Notes: generated by a model not told the origin, from the sequence alone. Positions 33,755 to 44,034 are shown, counted from the first letter of the stretch. The stretch is 64,000 nt of DNA from an uncultured Porphyromonadaceae bacterium (GCA_900544305.1 UQUV01000001.1:82781-146780), one strand, 5' to 3'. Made by a program: numbers and translations.

Positions 33755-34388
33755 TTTCTGGAATGTTTTTTTTGTATTTTGAGGATGATGGGTCGAAATG
33801 CTGGTGTACGAGCCGTTTGTAGATTTGTATGCACGACCATGCGTCAATGGCCGCATATTTCATCTGGGCATCGGTAAGTTCCTCCGCATCCCAATTGGAA
33901 AGCTGTTGGCTTTTTGAAATGCGTTCTTCAAAAAGAATGGCATATATTTTCTGTAGGCTTGTGTTGGAGAACTTGTATTTTGGAACAAGTTTCTGCAAAT
34001 CGACAAATCCCTTGGGGGTGAAATGATAGTCGTGTGACATGATGTTAAAGTCATCGTGAATCGACAGGCCTATCTTCAGTATCTGTTCCGATTCCATGAG
34101 TTCGCGAAGCGGTTCGATGTCTTTCAGCTTCTTGATTCTAAACAGGAAACAAATGTCTTCCGTTGCAATCTGTATGAGGGAAACATGGATGGTTGCCCCT
34201 TTTTTGAAAGTCGGTTTGGATTCCGTGTCAAATCCCAGAATATCGTATTTTTTGAGAATACTGACGGCTTTTTTCATTTCAGCGGCAGTATCAACAACAC
34301 GAACCACGCCGTTGTATTCAACGCGTGGCATTTCTGAAAGTTCCTCTTTCGTGATGGAAATCGTATATCTGTCTAATGTGTCGGTCAT
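33744..34388 (-). CDS. 3'-5' exonuclease domain protein (RNase D/WRN-like)
   Basis: 214 residues, a single DEDD-type exonuclease domain. The Exo I motif is GFDTESKP with Asp54 and Glu56. Exo II is seen around IGLSIHDDFNIM, and Exo III is MKYAAIDAWSCIQIYKRL with a Tyr-x3-Asp pattern. Unlike RNase D it has no HRDC domain, so it resembles the free-standing WRN-exonuclease-like proteins common in Bacteroidota. RNA or DNA substrate is not decided. It follows bioD by 7 bp at the end of the biotin operon, with no known link to biotin. Confidence 0.87.
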   Translation of the reverse strand: MTDTLDRYTISITKEELSEMPRVEYNGVVRVVDTAAEMKKAVSILKKYDILGFDTESKPTFKKGATIHVSLIQIATEDICFLFRIKKLKDIEPLRELMESEQILKIGLSIHDDFNIMSHDYHFTPKGFVDLQKLVPKYKFSNTSLQKIYAILFEERISKSQQLSNWDAEELTDAQMKYAAIDAWSCIQIYKRLVHQHFDPSSSKYKKNIPENEN

Positions 34389-34395
34389 TCTGTTT

Positions 34396-35028
34396 TTATT
34401 TGTTCATAATAAGATATTCCGTTTCCGGAAAATTCTTTTTTAGAAACTCTCCCAAATACTTTTGGGTTTCTTCCGCTATGATTTTGTCTTCATCAAAATA
34501 AGGGTTGTAGACCACATATTTCAATTTGATTTGCCGTGTCTTGATGGCTTCAAGTGCAAGAAGCGTGTGACTGATGGAACCAAGCTGTCCGTTTGTGACA
34601 AGAGCCAACGGCAAATTGTGTTCGCGGATGTAGTCGATAGTTGTATAGGTTTCAGTGATAGGAACCATCAGTCCGCCTGCACCTTCCATAAGTATGGTGT
34701 CATATTTTTCAAACAGCTTCTCGGTTGAGCTGTCAATTTTTGAGAGGTCAATCGTGCAATGGTCTATTTTCGCTGCCAAGTGCGGAGATGCCGGATAGGT
34801 CATAATGATGGGAGCAGTTGTGAAGTCCTTGTCTTCATCGAGCAGAGGTAGTCCCATTATTTTACGATGGATGTCAATGTCCTCCGAATATCCGTCATTG
34901 CCGGTCTGAATCATTTTCAGAGTGATGGCATTCTTCTTTTCAGAATTCAACTTGTTGGCAAGCCATCCGGTGGCATAGCTTTTGCCAACATTCGTACCGA
35001 TACCGCTTACAAATATAATTTCTTTCAT
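34396..35028 (-). CDS. bioD: Dethiobiotin synthetase
   Basis: Closes the ureido ring of dethiobiotin using ATP and CO2. 210 residues. The P-loop is GIGTNVGKSYATG at 9-21, the second conserved block is LMEGAGGLMVPI, and VTNGQLGSISHTLL follows in the nucleotide-binding region. The length is normal. It follows the BioG-BioC fusion gene by 10 bp. Confidence 0.95.
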   Translation of the reverse strand: MKEIIFVSGIGTNVGKSYATGWLANKLNSEKKNAITLKMIQTGNDGYSEDIDIHRKIMGLPLLDEDKDFTTAPIIMTYPASPHLAAKIDHCTIDLSKIDSSTEKLFEKYDTILMEGAGGLMVPITETYTTIDYIREHNLPLALVTNGQLGSISHTLLALEAIKTRQIKLKYVVYNPYFDEDKIIAEETQKYLGEFLKKNFPETEYLIMNK

Positions 35029-35038
35029 AGTGTAGTGT

Positions 35039-36430
35039 TTATTTTAATCGGGCAATAATGTAAATGGGGTTGTATGTCAGTGCATATATGCCGTCTTTTG
35101 CCGGCAGTTCGTTTTTCAGATTCTGCACTTTCGTTTTTGTCAGGGCTGATATGGTCTTGACACCATTTACTCCCGTATATTTTAAACTTTTGATGAGTTC
35201 GAGGGGTGATGCAAACGGAAGAACAATTTCTTCCTCCGAAAGCTCGATAATTTCGTACCCGTTTTCGCGGAGTGCTTCTTCCCATTCTGTGAGAGACAGG
35301 TAATGGAGCGATGAGCCTGTCAGCACACGCAGTTCCTTCAGGTTGCTTTTGCCGAAACTTGAAAAGACAAGCATGCCCTTGTCGGCCAGATTGCCTTTTG
35401 TTCGTTGCAGAAATGCCGGAATGTTCTCAAACCATTGAACAGCCGAGGCAGAAACAATGTAGTCGAATTTTTCGTTGCGCACAGCATACTCGGCATCATC
35501 ATGTGTGAACGTATAAGGGCATTCCAAGTTGTCGAAGTACTGAGAGGGTATTTCGGCAATGTCGTTAAGCAAGAGATTTTTAGGCTGAAGATGGGGAACA
35601 TAGGTTTTTGTGAACATTCCTGTTCCGCAGCCTAACTCATAAATTTTCTTGCCTTGTGCAAATCCTGCCTTTTCCCATTTTTGGAAAAGGGTGTCGGCTA
35701 TGCGGCTTTGGCATACGGCGTTAGCGTCGTATGTGGGCAGAAATTTCTCGAAATGCTGCTTGACGAGCCGTTTGTCAACAAGGTTGGCAGCGATGAGAGT
35801 CGTGATGTCCTTCGGAAGGTGGGCCGATTGTAAATGTGTGAAGGCAACGCCTGCTGTGTTCCATGCCTTGACTTGGTTGGCGGCAGGAAAAATGCGGTCG
35901 TCGTCAGCAATATAGGCCTTTGTCCACCCTTTGAAAACCTCCGGTCGCTGTGCCGACAAATCGCGGATAGCTATCAGTTCGTTTCGAAGTGATTCGAGGT
36001 CACGTTCCGGACGTACGTTCAAGAATGCGGTATATTGCTCTGTCGACTGGCACATTCGGCGATAGAATTTCTGTAATGACTTTTCTGACAGATTTTCTAA
36101 AGTGCCGTTGAAAACGCCGGCAGGTATTCCCTGTTCATCGTCGATAGGCGACAATGTGCCGTTTATTGCTACTGCCATAGTCGGGTGGACGTTCTCTTTC
36201 TGCAGCCAGTATGCTGCGGCATATACGCCGAACGACCATGCAAACACAAATACGTTGGCATATCCGTCAAGTATGTTTTTCTCAAGTGACAGGTCTGTAT
36301 AATCGTACACCACGATACTGTCGCAGTCAAGTTGTGACAATCCGGTGAATGGGGTAGTGTCCATACTCCATCCTGTAAAAAATAGTATGAGGGACTTTTT
36401 TCTGTCTTTTTTGAGAAAACTATATTTCAT
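35039..36430 (-). CDS. bioC: BioG-BioC fusion: pimeloyl-ACP methyl ester esterase and malonyl-ACP methyltransferase
   Basis: 463 residues joining two biotin-pathway activities in one chain. Residues 1-215 are BioG (DUF452), an alpha/beta-hydrolase with nucleophile Ser66 in FAWSFGVY, a likely Asp near 177 (IADDDRIF) and His204 (QSAHLP). Residues 225-463 are BioC, a class I methyltransferase with the SAM motif YELGCGTGMF around 264-273. BioC methylates malonyl-ACP to start pimelate synthesis on the fatty-acid machinery, and BioG removes the methyl group at the end. The gene overlaps bioF by 4 bp. Both active sites look intact. Confidence 0.9.
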   Translation of the reverse strand: MKYSFLKKDRKKSLILFFTGWSMDTTPFTGLSQLDCDSIVVYDYTDLSLEKNILDGYANVFVFAWSFGVYAAAYWLQKENVHPTMAVAINGTLSPIDDEQGIPAGVFNGTLENLSEKSLQKFYRRMCQSTEQYTAFLNVRPERDLESLRNELIAIRDLSAQRPEVFKGWTKAYIADDDRIFPAANQVKAWNTAGVAFTHLQSAHLPKDITTLIAANLVDKRLVKQHFEKFLPTYDANAVCQSRIADTLFQKWEKAGFAQGKKIYELGCGTGMFTKTYVPHLQPKNLLLNDIAEIPSQYFDNLECPYTFTHDDAEYAVRNEKFDYIVSASAVQWFENIPAFLQRTKGNLADKGMLVFSSFGKSNLKELRVLTGSSLHYLSLTEWEEALRENGYEIIELSEEEIVLPFASPLELIKSLKYTGVNGVKTISALTKTKVQNLKNELPAKDGIYALTYNPIYIIARLK

Positions 36431-37554
36431 AAAATCGTTTTTAAGTCAGTCAGCAGTTTTTTGGCTGTTTCCGTTGTGATGTCGGCATTCAGGCTGAAAC
36501 GGATGCGTTCTGTGCCTTTGGGTACGGTCGGTGTCCGTATCGGCAATGCCTGATATCCGAGATTCTTTAACCGAACGGACAAATCCACTGCTTTTTTGCT
36601 GTCGCCCACAATCAGCGGAACGATTTGCGAATGGCTGCGGATGTCTTGGTTGTATGTCGCGAAATGCTCGTTGAGAAATTCGCTGGTTTCCAGCAAGTGT
36701 GCCCGTCGGCTTTCCATTTCGGTCAATTTTTCGACCACAAATTTACTCCATAAGCATGAAACTGGAGGCAAAGCAGTCGAGAAAATAAAGCTGCGGGCCT
36801 TATTTATTAAGAATTTTTTCAGAATGTCGTTGGTGATGACAAATGCGCCGGCTGATGCCGCCGCTTTCCCCAAAGTGCCGACAAGGATATCGATATCGGG
36901 GATGACGTTGTATTCTTCAGCAATGCCAAGACCAAATTTCCCTCTTACTCCGAAACCGTGGGCTTCATCAACGTAAAGAAGCACGTTGGGAAATTCTTTT
37001 TTCAGGGCAACAAGTTCCTGCAGGTTGCAGATGTCACCGTCCATACTGTAAATGGATTCAACGACAACCAGAATTGTTTCGTAATGTCCCGAATTTTTTT
37101 CAAGCAGAGTGCGGAGATGATTCAAGTCGTTATGGCGGAATCTTGTGAATTCCGCGCGTGAGAGGATAATGCCGTCGATGATGCTGGCGTGAACCAGTTT
37201 GTCGGCAAGTATGAGGGTGCTTTTGTCTGCAAGAGCTGAAATGACACCGGTGTTGCAGTGGTAGCCGCTGTTGAATATCAAGGCTTCTTTATGGTAGAGC
37301 GAAGCCAACAGGTTTTCCAAAGCAAAAAATTCTGTCTGTCTGTCAGAAAACAGGCGTGAAGCCGATGACGAAAAACGGAATGCGCCGGCAGGAGTTTGTG
37401 CATAAAACTCTTCCAACAATTTTTTGTCGGCGGCAATGCCCATGTAGTCGTTCGATGAAAGGTCGACCAATTCCCCAGTTGCTTCATCTGGAATTTTCCG
37501 GAAGTTGCCACTCGCTTCAAGCTCAGTCAGTACTTGGGAAAATTTGTCGGTCAT
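36427..37554 (-). CDS. bioF: 8-amino-7-oxononanoate synthase
   Basis: Condenses pimeloyl-ACP with alanine, the first ring-forming step. 375 residues of the alpha-oxoamine synthase family. The PLP lysine is Lys230 in [10 protein letters not shown], and the [11 protein letters not shown] cofactor block is at 195-205. A close relative is KBL (2-amino-3-ketobutyrate ligase), but the position between bioA and the bioG-bioC gene settles the assignment. It overlaps both neighbours by 4 bp. Confidence 0.95.
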   Translation of the reverse strand: MTDKFSQVLTELEASGNFRKIPDEATGELVDLSSNDYMGIAADKKLLEEFYAQTPAGAFRFSSSASRLFSDRQTEFFALENLLASLYHKEALIFNSGYHCNTGVISALADKSTLILADKLVHASIIDGIILSRAEFTRFRHNDLNHLRTLLEKNSGHYETILVVVESIYSMDGDICNLQELVALKKEFPNVLLYVDEAHGFGVRGKFGLGIAEEYNVIPDIDILVGTLGKAAASAGAFVITNDILKKFLINKARSFIFSTALPPVSCLWSKFVVEKLTEMESRRAHLLETSEFLNEHFATYNQDIRSHSQIVPLIVGDSKKAVDLSVRLKNLGYQALPIRTPTVPKGTERIRFSLNADITTETAKKLLTDLKTIL

Positions 37555-38822
37555 AGCGTCTTTACAATTTTCAGCAGTTTGTGGATTAGGAACGTCAGAT
37601 CTGTGTCGGAAATGATAAATGGCGGCATAATATATACCAGTTTGCCGAACGGACGCACCCAGATACCTTCTTTAACGCATAGTTTTTGGAACTCGCCAAC
37701 ATCGACGGGTGATTTCATCTCAATAACTCCGATGGCTCCTAATACGCGGACATCTGCTACGTTGTCATAATTACGAGCTTCTGCCATCTTTTCATTCATG
37801 GTGGATCCGATGTGTTTTACCTTGTTTTGCCAGTCGAATTCCATCAACAGCTTGAAGGAAGCGCAGGCAATGGCACAAGCCAAAGGATTGCCCATGAATG
37901 TGGGGCCGTGCATCAGTACGCCTGCCGCACCTTTTGAAATGGTGTCTGCAACATCTTTCGTAGTAAGCACGGCGCTCATTGTCAAATAACCGCCGGTGAG
38001 AGCCTTACCGATGCACATGATGTCGGGCATTACTCCGGCATGTTCCCATGCAAACAGTTTACCGGTACGACCAAATCCGGTTGCTATTTCGTCGTAAATC
38101 AAATAGAGTCCGTAACGGTCGCAGAGTTCTCTCGCTTTCACAAGATAGTTCGGGTGGTAGAAACGCATTCCGCCGGCACCTTGCACGATAGGTTCCAGTA
38201 TAAGACCGGCAAGTTTGTCATGATGTTCAACTATGATGCGTTCCAATTCTGCGGTATCTTTTTCGTCCCATTCGTCGTGATAACGGCAGGCTGGCGCCGG
38301 AGCAAAATAGCGCGGAGTCAGTGACGGACCGAACAGGCTGTGCATTCCGGTCACCGGGTCGCATACCGACATGGCGTTCCATGTGTCGCCATGGTAGCCC
38401 GAACGGATTGTTACAAAATTTGTCTTTTGTGTGTTGCCATATTTGCTGATGGCTGCCTGTATGGCCATTTTCAGTGCCACTTCCACGGCAACAGAGCCGG
38501 AGTCGGCATAGAAAATGTTGTTCATGTTCGGCGGAACTACCGACAACAACAGTTTTCCCAGTTCGAGAGCTGGTTCGTGAGTGAAACCTCCGAACATGAC
38601 ATGCGACATTTTGTCGATTTGTCGTTTTGCTGCCTCGTTCAATACTGGATTGTTGTAACCGTGGACAACGGCCCACCACGACGACATTCCGTCGATGAGT
38701 TCTGTACCGTCTTCCAGTTTGATTCTTACCCCCGAAGCGCTTTCTACTTTATAAGTGGGGAGAGGGTTTATTGTCGATGTGTAAGGATGCCACAAATGCT
38801 CCTTGTCAAAGTTGCTTTCCAT
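37551..38822 (-). CDS. bioA: Adenosylmethionine--8-amino-7-oxononanoate aminotransferase
   Basis: Transfers an amino group from SAM to make 7,8-diaminopelargonate. 423 residues from the ATG at 38822. Family blocks include HLWHPYTS near the start, [16 protein letters not shown], and the PLP lysine block [15 protein letters not shown]. The frame extends to 38843, but the -7 box at 38843-38850 would place that codon at or before the transcript start. First gene of a six-gene operon: bioA, bioF, bioG-bioC, bioD, exonuclease, small membrane protein. bioB is not in the window. Confidence 0.95.
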   Translation of the reverse strand: MESNFDKEHLWHPYTSTINPLPTYKVESASGVRIKLEDGTELIDGMSSWWAVVHGYNNPVLNEAAKRQIDKMSHVMFGGFTHEPALELGKLLLSVVPPNMNNIFYADSGSVAVEVALKMAIQAAISKYGNTQKTNFVTIRSGYHGDTWNAMSVCDPVTGMHSLFGPSLTPRYFAPAPACRYHDEWDEKDTAELERIIVEHHDKLAGLILEPIVQGAGGMRFYHPNYLVKARELCDRYGLYLIYDEIATGFGRTGKLFAWEHAGVMPDIMCIGKALTGGYLTMSAVLTTKDVADTISKGAAGVLMHGPTFMGNPLACAIACASFKLLMEFDWQNKVKHIGSTMNEKMAEARNYDNVADVRVLGAIGVIEMKSPVDVGEFQKLCVKEGIWVRPFGKLVYIMPPFIISDTDLTFLIHKLLKIVKTL

Positions 38823-38842
38823 AATTTTTTCAAAAAGAGACA

Positions 38843-38850
38843 CAAATATA
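38843..38850 (-). promoter_or_regulatory. -7 box of the biotin operon
   Basis: The minus strand reads TATATTTG, an exact -7 match. It mirrors an identical box on the plus strand at 38874-38881, and the 23 bp between the two are AT-rich. No BirA-type palindrome was recognised. Confidence 0.55.
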
Positions 38851-38873
38851 GCAATTATTATTCAGTTTGATTT

Positions 38874-38881
38874 TATATTTG
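38874..38881 (+). promoter_or_regulatory. -7 box of the lipoprotein gene
   Basis: TATATTTG on the plus strand, 21 bp before the ATG at 38903, divergent from and identical to the biotin operon box. No TTTG lies 19-20 bp upstream. Confidence 0.5.
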
Positions 38882-38902
38882 CGGTAAGATAATTTTAAGG
38901 AA

Positions 38903-39829
38903 ATGTATTTTAAACCGATTGCATATATAGTTTCGCTGTTTTTATTTTATAGTTGTTTTACGGGTGTCGAGCACACCGGCCGAATTACGGCAAAGGATGT
39001 TGCAAAGGTAAAAGCGGATATGAAAACTGAAGAGGAACTGTTCTTCGATACTGTTTTTCCGGAAGATTTCTTGAAATGGAAGCCTGGCAAAAAATTCTTT
39101 GTGGTTGACAACAACGTGCGGCTGATATTCAATCCGTCTGCCGATTACGATGTCTCGACGTTGGAATTGAAAGGCGACACATTGGAATACACGGGTTATA
39201 AGTTTATCCGGCAGATTGACAATTCGGAGGATCTTGTAGTTTCATTTTCAGACGGAAAGAATGTTTATCAATACAATACGGGAAAGACGATAGAGGAGAT
39301 TCAAACCGTCCGACCGGAATATGTAGCGCCTTTTCTCATTGACCTTGATTATGTGGCGCGTGTTAACGGACTGCTTGCCTCACGGCAACTTTATATAAAA
39401 ACATCACTATGGTATGATTCGGACCGTTTGTTGAAAGGTGGCTTGAAATATGTGCCTGTTGAAATCGTGTCGGTTGAGCCGGGTGATGTGGTTTATCCTT
39501 TTTTTGTCCGTTTCCGTTGTGAAGGAAAAGATGCCGGCGTATTTATGTCTTCATCTTCCGCTTCGGTGAAAAACATGACGTTTGACAAACTTTTCTCTTT
39601 TACGGATATCCGCAAATCCTATAAGACAATTACAGATGTCAACTGGGAACGTATCATCAATGGACAGATTGCTGTGGGTATGACGAAAGACGAGTGCTCG
39701 TTGTCGTTGGGAAATCCTTCATCTATTGAGCGGATGCCGACTCATGGCGGAATGTATGAACGGTGGAGCTATGATAATGGAGTGTATGTGATTTTTGAAG
39801 ACGGATTGCTTGTTCAATTCCGGCAATAA
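38903..39829 (+). CDS. Lipoprotein with BamE/SmpA-like C-terminal segment
   Basis: 308 residues with a signal peptide ending in a YSC lipobox (Cys18), so a lipid-anchored envelope protein. I do not recognise the main domain (20-245). The last ~55 residues (IAVGMTKDECSLSLGNPSSI and onward to a WSYDNGVYVIFEDG strand) resemble the GMTkeeV-LGxP pattern of BamE/SmpA-like domains, which often work at the outer membrane. Followed by the MBL hydrolase gene after 11 bp, so probably cotranscribed. Function unknown. Confidence 0.7.
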   Translation: MYFKPIAYIVSLFLFYSCFTGVEHTGRITAKDVAKVKADMKTEEELFFDTVFPEDFLKWKPGKKFFVVDNNVRLIFNPSADYDVSTLELKGDTLEYTGYKFIRQIDNSEDLVVSFSDGKNVYQYNTGKTIEEIQTVRPEYVAPFLIDLDYVARVNGLLASRQLYIKTSLWYDSDRLLKGGLKYVPVEIVSVEPGDVVYPFFVRFRCEGKDAGVFMSSSSASVKNMTFDKLFSFTDIRKSYKTITDVNWERIINGQIAVGMTKDECSLSLGNPSSIERMPTHGGMYERWSYDNGVYVIFEDGLLVQFRQ

Positions 39830-39840
39830 AACGGAAAGTC

Positions 39841-40605
39841 ATGACAGAAATAGAATTTTTGGGAACAGGTACTTCTACAGGTGTGCCGCAAATTGGCTGC
39901 AATTGTGAAGTTTGTCGTTCGAATGACCATCGTGACCGGCGATTGCGCTGTTCTGCGATTGTTCGGGTTGACGGTGTTTCCCTGTTGCTTGACTGCGGTC
40001 CGGATTTCCGCTCTCAGATATTGCAGGTGAAAGACCGGCATTTAGATGCGCTGTTGTTGACACACAACCATTATGACCACGTTGGAGGTATGGACGATTT
40101 GCGTCCATATTGTGTGCCTGATTCGTTCGATGTTTACGGCCAGCCGAATGTGTTGGCAGACATCCGTGCTCGCATTCCGTATTGTTTTATCAAACATCCT
40201 TATCCGGGTGTGCCGTCGTTTGAGCTTCATGAATTGAACGGAAACCCTTTTTTTGTTCGGGGGGTGAAGGTCGTTCCACTTCCGGTGATGCACTATAAAT
40301 TGCCTGTTTACGGTTATCGGATAGGAAAACTGGCGTATATTACAGATTGTAAATCCGTGCCGGAATCTACTTATCCGCTACTTGAAGGGGTTGAAGTTTT
40401 GGTTATTAATGCGCTGCGTATAGAACCGCATTTGTCGCATTTTTGCTTGAAGGAAACGTTGCAGGTGATAGAACGAGTGAAGCCGAAAAAGGCATATCTC
40501 ATACACATGAGCCATGGAATAGGATTGGCCCGCAATATAGGTCGGCTTGTGCCCGAAAATGTGGAATTCGCATACGACGGAATGAAGGTCATCGTTGAAA
40601 AATAA
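39841..40605 (+). CDS. MBL-fold metallohydrolase (PhnP-like)
   Basis: 254 residues. The metal-binding motif THNHYDHVGG follows an N-terminal GTGTSTGVPQIGCNCEVC stretch with cysteines seen in PhnP-type phosphodiesterases and related RNase Z-like proteins. Further ligands are in PVMHYK, ITDCKSVP and IHMSHG. Such enzymes cut cyclic phosphodiesters or lipoyl/octanoyl-type esters; no phosphonate genes are nearby, so the substrate is open. Cytoplasmic. Second gene after the lipoprotein gene. Confidence 0.83.
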   Translation: MTEIEFLGTGTSTGVPQIGCNCEVCRSNDHRDRRLRCSAIVRVDGVSLLLDCGPDFRSQILQVKDRHLDALLLTHNHYDHVGGMDDLRPYCVPDSFDVYGQPNVLADIRARIPYCFIKHPYPGVPSFELHELNGNPFFVRGVKVVPLPVMHYKLPVYGYRIGKLAYITDCKSVPESTYPLLEGVEVLVINALRIEPHLSHFCLKETLQVIERVKPKKAYLIHMSHGIGLARNIGRLVPENVEFAYDGMKVIVEK

Positions 40606-40668
40606 GGGTTGGGGTGTGTTTTTTGCGGCTAAACTCACATTTTATTAGAATATCCCGGCATTTTTCTG

Positions 40669-40676
40669 TAATTTTG
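40669..40676 (+). promoter_or_regulatory. -7 box of lepA
   Basis: TAATTTTG is an exact -7 match. The position 20 bp upstream reads TTAG, a weak -33. The predicted UTR to the ATG at 40748 is about 65 nt. Confidence 0.5.
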
Positions 40677-40747
40677 CATAAAATAAGTGTAATGTTGCCG
40701 AATGCGTGCGTATTCGGCAGGTTAAAAATGAAACATCTAAACAAGAT

Positions 40748-42535
40748 ATGAAGAATATCCGCAATTTTTGTATTATAGCACATATTGACCACGGAAAGAG
40801 TACACTTGCCGACCGACTGTTGGAATATACAAACACAGTTTCCGGCAAAGATTTGCAGAATCAGGTGCTTGATGATATGGATTTGGAACGTGAGCGTGGC
40901 ATTACAATCAAGAGCCATGCTATTCAGATGCAATATGAGCACAATGGTGAAACATATATATTAAATTTGATTGACACTCCGGGACACGTCGACTTTTCTT
41001 ATGAAGTTTCCCGTTCCATTGCCGCTTGTGAGGGCGCACTTCTGATTGTAGATGCAACTCAGGGTATTCAGGCGCAGACTATCTCAAACCTGTATATGGC
41101 GATTGACAATGATTTGGAAATTATTCCCGTTGTCAATAAAGTGGACTTGGAAAGTGCCAAGCCGGAGGAGGTAGAGGATCAGATTGTTGATTTGCTGGGA
41201 TGCCGTCATGAGGATATTATTCGTGCCAGTGGAAAAACCGGTATCGGTATTCCTGATGTGCTGAAAGCGATTGTGGAACGCGTACCGGCTCCGTCGGGTG
41301 ATCCAGATGCGCCGCTTCAGGCTTTGATTTTTGACTCTGTGTTCAATCCGTTCCGTGGTATTATTGCTTATTTCAAGATTGTAAACGGCAGTATCAAGAA
41401 GGGCGACTTTGTAAAATTCGTCAATACTGAAAAGCAATATTATGCGGAAGAAATCGGTGTCCTGAAACTGAATATGCAGCCTGAGGCTGAATTGTCGACA
41501 GGTAATGTGGGTTATATCATTTCCGGTATCAAGACTTCGAAGGAAGTGAAGGTGGGCGATACGATTACCCATGTGGCTAATCCTTGTGATGCGGCAATCG
41601 ATGGTTTCCAGGAAGTGAAGCCGATGGTGTTTGCCGGTGTTTATCCGATAGAAACAGAGGATTTTGAAAATTTGCGGGCTTCGTTGGAAAAACTGCAACT
41701 TAATGATGCTTCTCTTACATTCCAGCCGGAATCGTCGGCTGCGCTCGGATTCGGTTTCCGTTGCGGTTTCTTGGGACTGCTTCATATGGAAATTGTGCAG
41801 GAACGTCTGGGCCGTGAATTTGATATGGATGTCATTACAACAGTTCCTAATGTTTCTTATAAAGTATTCGACAAGAAAGGTAATGAGACAGAGGTGCACA
41901 ATCCGTCAGGACTTCCGGAGCCGACATTGATTGAACATATCGAGGAGCCTTATATCCGTGCATCGATTATTTCTACAACTGATTTCATCGGCCCGATTAT
42001 GACCTTGTGTTTGGGCAAGCGCGGTGAACTGGTGAAACAGGAATTTATTTCCGGTAATCGTGTAGAACTGATTTTCGATATGCCGTTGGGTGAAATCGTA
42101 ATCGACTTTTACGACAAGCTCAAGAGTATTTCCAAAGGATATGCTTCATTTGATTATCATTTGCATGATTTCCGCGAGTCAAAACTCGTGAAACTCGATA
42201 TTTTGTTGAACGGAGAATCGGTTGACGCGCTGAGCACGCTGACACATGTCGACAATTCCGTGACATTCGGACGCCGTATGTGTGAGAAACTGAAAGAACT
42301 GATACCGCGTCAGCAATTTGATATAGCCATTCAGGCAGCTATCGGCGCAAAGATTATTGCTCGTGAAACTATCAAGGCCGTTCGTAAGGATGTGACGGCA
42401 AAATGTTACGGTGGTGATATCAGCCGTAAGCGCAAACTTTTGGAAAAGCAGAAAAAGGGAAAGAAGCGCATGAAGCAAATTGGTTCGGTAGAGGTTCCGC
42501 AGAAGGCATTCCTTGCGGTGCTGAAACTTGACTAA
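40748..42535 (+). CDS. lepA: Elongation factor 4 (LepA)
   Basis: Ribosomal GTPase acting in translation under stress and ribosome assembly. 595 residues from the ATG at 40748; an in-frame start at 40706 would add 14 residues unlike the family. The P-loop AHIDHGKST is at 10-18, with [15 protein letters not shown] and NKVDL after it. The C-terminus carries the LepA-specific domain ending in [20 protein letters not shown]. The length matches family members. Followed by nhaA after 47 bp. Confidence 0.98.
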   Translation: MKNIRNFCIIAHIDHGKSTLADRLLEYTNTVSGKDLQNQVLDDMDLERERGITIKSHAIQMQYEHNGETYILNLIDTPGHVDFSYEVSRSIAACEGALLIVDATQGIQAQTISNLYMAIDNDLEIIPVVNKVDLESAKPEEVEDQIVDLLGCRHEDIIRASGKTGIGIPDVLKAIVERVPAPSGDPDAPLQALIFDSVFNPFRGIIAYFKIVNGSIKKGDFVKFVNTEKQYYAEEIGVLKLNMQPEAELSTGNVGYIISGIKTSKEVKVGDTITHVANPCDAAIDGFQEVKPMVFAGVYPIETEDFENLRASLEKLQLNDASLTFQPESSAALGFGFRCGFLGLLHMEIVQERLGREFDMDVITTVPNVSYKVFDKKGNETEVHNPSGLPEPTLIEHIEEPYIRASIISTTDFIGPIMTLCLGKRGELVKQEFISGNRVELIFDMPLGEIVIDFYDKLKSISKGYASFDYHLHDFRESKLVKLDILLNGESVDALSTLTHVDNSVTFGRRMCEKLKELIPRQQFDIAIQAAIGAKIIARETIKAVRKDVTAKCYGGDISRKRKLLEKQKKGKKRMKQIGSVEVPQKAFLAVLKLD

Positions 42536-42582
42536 TTTGTCGTAGGGGTATGGTTTTTAAGATTATTTTAGGTTAATTGTAT

Positions 42583-43941
42583 ATGGAAAGAAACATTTAT
42601 TATTCGGCTAAAAAGATGATAGTCAGCTATGCAAAGGCCGGTAATCCGTTGATTGTTGCAACGGTGTTGGCACTTGTTGTGGCTAATTTGCCGGTTGTTA
42701 GCGACTATTATTTTTGGTTGTGGAATCAGGAGTTGTCGTTGCAGATAGGTAATTTTAACCTGTTTAGCCATGGTGGGCATTCCATGACATTCATGCAGTT
42801 CATCAATGATGCGTTGATGGCTGTGTTCTTTTTTACGATAGGGTTGGAAATCAAGCGTGAGGTGCTTGTCGGCGAATTGTCGTCAATCAAGCAGGCTTTA
42901 TTGCCTATCATCGCAGCTGTTGGTGGTATGGCTGTGCCGGTGTTGATATTTTTTGTACTGAGCAATGGTACGGAATACGTAAACGGCGCAGCAATTCCGA
43001 TGGCAACTGATATCGCATTCTCGTTGGGAGTTTTGGCAATGCTGGGCAACCGTGTTCCCATTTCGTTGAAAATATTTTTGACTACCTTGGCTGTGGTTGA
43101 TGATATTGGCGGTATTTTGGTGATTGCCACATGTTACTCAACTGGAATTGAATACGTTTATCTTTTGTATTCTCTTGTGGCTATCGGCCTGTTGCTGTTG
43201 GGTTCGGTGTTGAAAATACAAAGTAAGATTTTCTATCTGCTGCTGGGTGGAGCAGTGTGGTACTTGTTCTTGAATTCAGGCATTCATCCTACGATTGCAG
43301 GTGTGATAGTAGCTTTCTGTATTCCGGCAAAACCGGTGTTCCATCCGAAAAAATATATTTCTATTATTCGTGAAAGTATTTCGCATTTTCCTGAAAAGGA
43401 TGATAAAGAAGGAACTGACAGCGGACGTATTTTGTCGAAGGAGCAGATGAACTGGTTGAAACAGATAGAGTCGGCTTCCGATAAGGTCATTTCTCCGCTT
43501 CAGGAGCTGGAAGACTCATTGCACCCGGTTGTAAACTATTTGATTATTCCGTTGTTTGCTTTTGCCAATGCCGGTATTTTCTTGGGTGATATGGCATTCT
43601 CAGACTTGTATAGCGGTGTCAGCCTTGCTGTTATCAGCGGCTTGTTTCTTGGTAAGTTCCTTGGTATATTGTCGTTCACTTGGCTGGCTGTCAAACTGAA
43701 ATTGGCACCAATGCCATATCGTGCCAATTGGAAGATGATTTCGGCTGTTTCGATGCTGGGAGGTATTGGATTTACGGTTTCACTGTTCATTGCAAACTTG
43801 TCGTTCGACCCTGTTGCACACTTGGACCTTCTCAATTCTTCGAAGTTGGGTATCCTTGTAGGTTCATTGCTTTCGGGAGCTGTCGGATATTTGCTATTGC
43901 AGTTGATGTTGCCTAAAACTCCCGTTCAGGACGAAGAATAA
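42583..43941 (+). CDS. nhaA: Na+/H+ antiporter NhaA
   Basis: Exchanges sodium for protons at the inner membrane for salt and pH homeostasis. 452 residues from the ATG at 42583. About twelve membrane segments are visible. The functional aspartate pair is in TTLAVVDDIGGILVIA and there is a GLEIKREVLVGEL block in the first third. A hydrophilic stretch around residues 250-310 (KPVFHPKKYISII, then an acidic run) makes it longer than the E. coli protein. No NhaR-type regulator is nearby. Confidence 0.94.
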   Translation: MERNIYYSAKKMIVSYAKAGNPLIVATVLALVVANLPVVSDYYFWLWNQELSLQIGNFNLFSHGGHSMTFMQFINDALMAVFFFTIGLEIKREVLVGELSSIKQALLPIIAAVGGMAVPVLIFFVLSNGTEYVNGAAIPMATDIAFSLGVLAMLGNRVPISLKIFLTTLAVVDDIGGILVIATCYSTGIEYVYLLYSLVAIGLLLLGSVLKIQSKIFYLLLGGAVWYLFLNSGIHPTIAGVIVAFCIPAKPVFHPKKYISIIRESISHFPEKDDKEGTDSGRILSKEQMNWLKQIESASDKVISPLQELEDSLHPVVNYLIIPLFAFANAGIFLGDMAFSDLYSGVSLAVISGLFLGKFLGILSFTWLAVKLKLAPMPYRANWKMISAVSMLGGIGFTVSLFIANLSFDPVAHLDLLNSSKLGILVGSLLSGAVGYLLLQLMLPKTPVQDEE

Positions 43942-43996
43942 GCAGTAAATACTAACATATAGGTAGAATACGCAGGTGATTTACCAATTTAATGCG

Positions 43997-44028
43997 ATTG
44001 CCGGGTTTGCCTGGGTGTTGTAATTTTG
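43997..44028 (+). promoter_or_regulatory. Orphan promoter downstream of nhaA
   Basis: ATTG (43997-44000), 20 bp, TAATTTTG (44021-44028): an exact -7 with a near -33. No start codon for a gene follows on the plus strand before the terminator at 44088-44120. Confidence 0.55.
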
Positions 44029-44034
44029 CAGCAT

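Noticed and set aside
41084..41899. 271-codon open frame antisense to lepA
   Set aside because: It is fully contained in a conserved gene and has shadow-like composition, with no recognisable motif.
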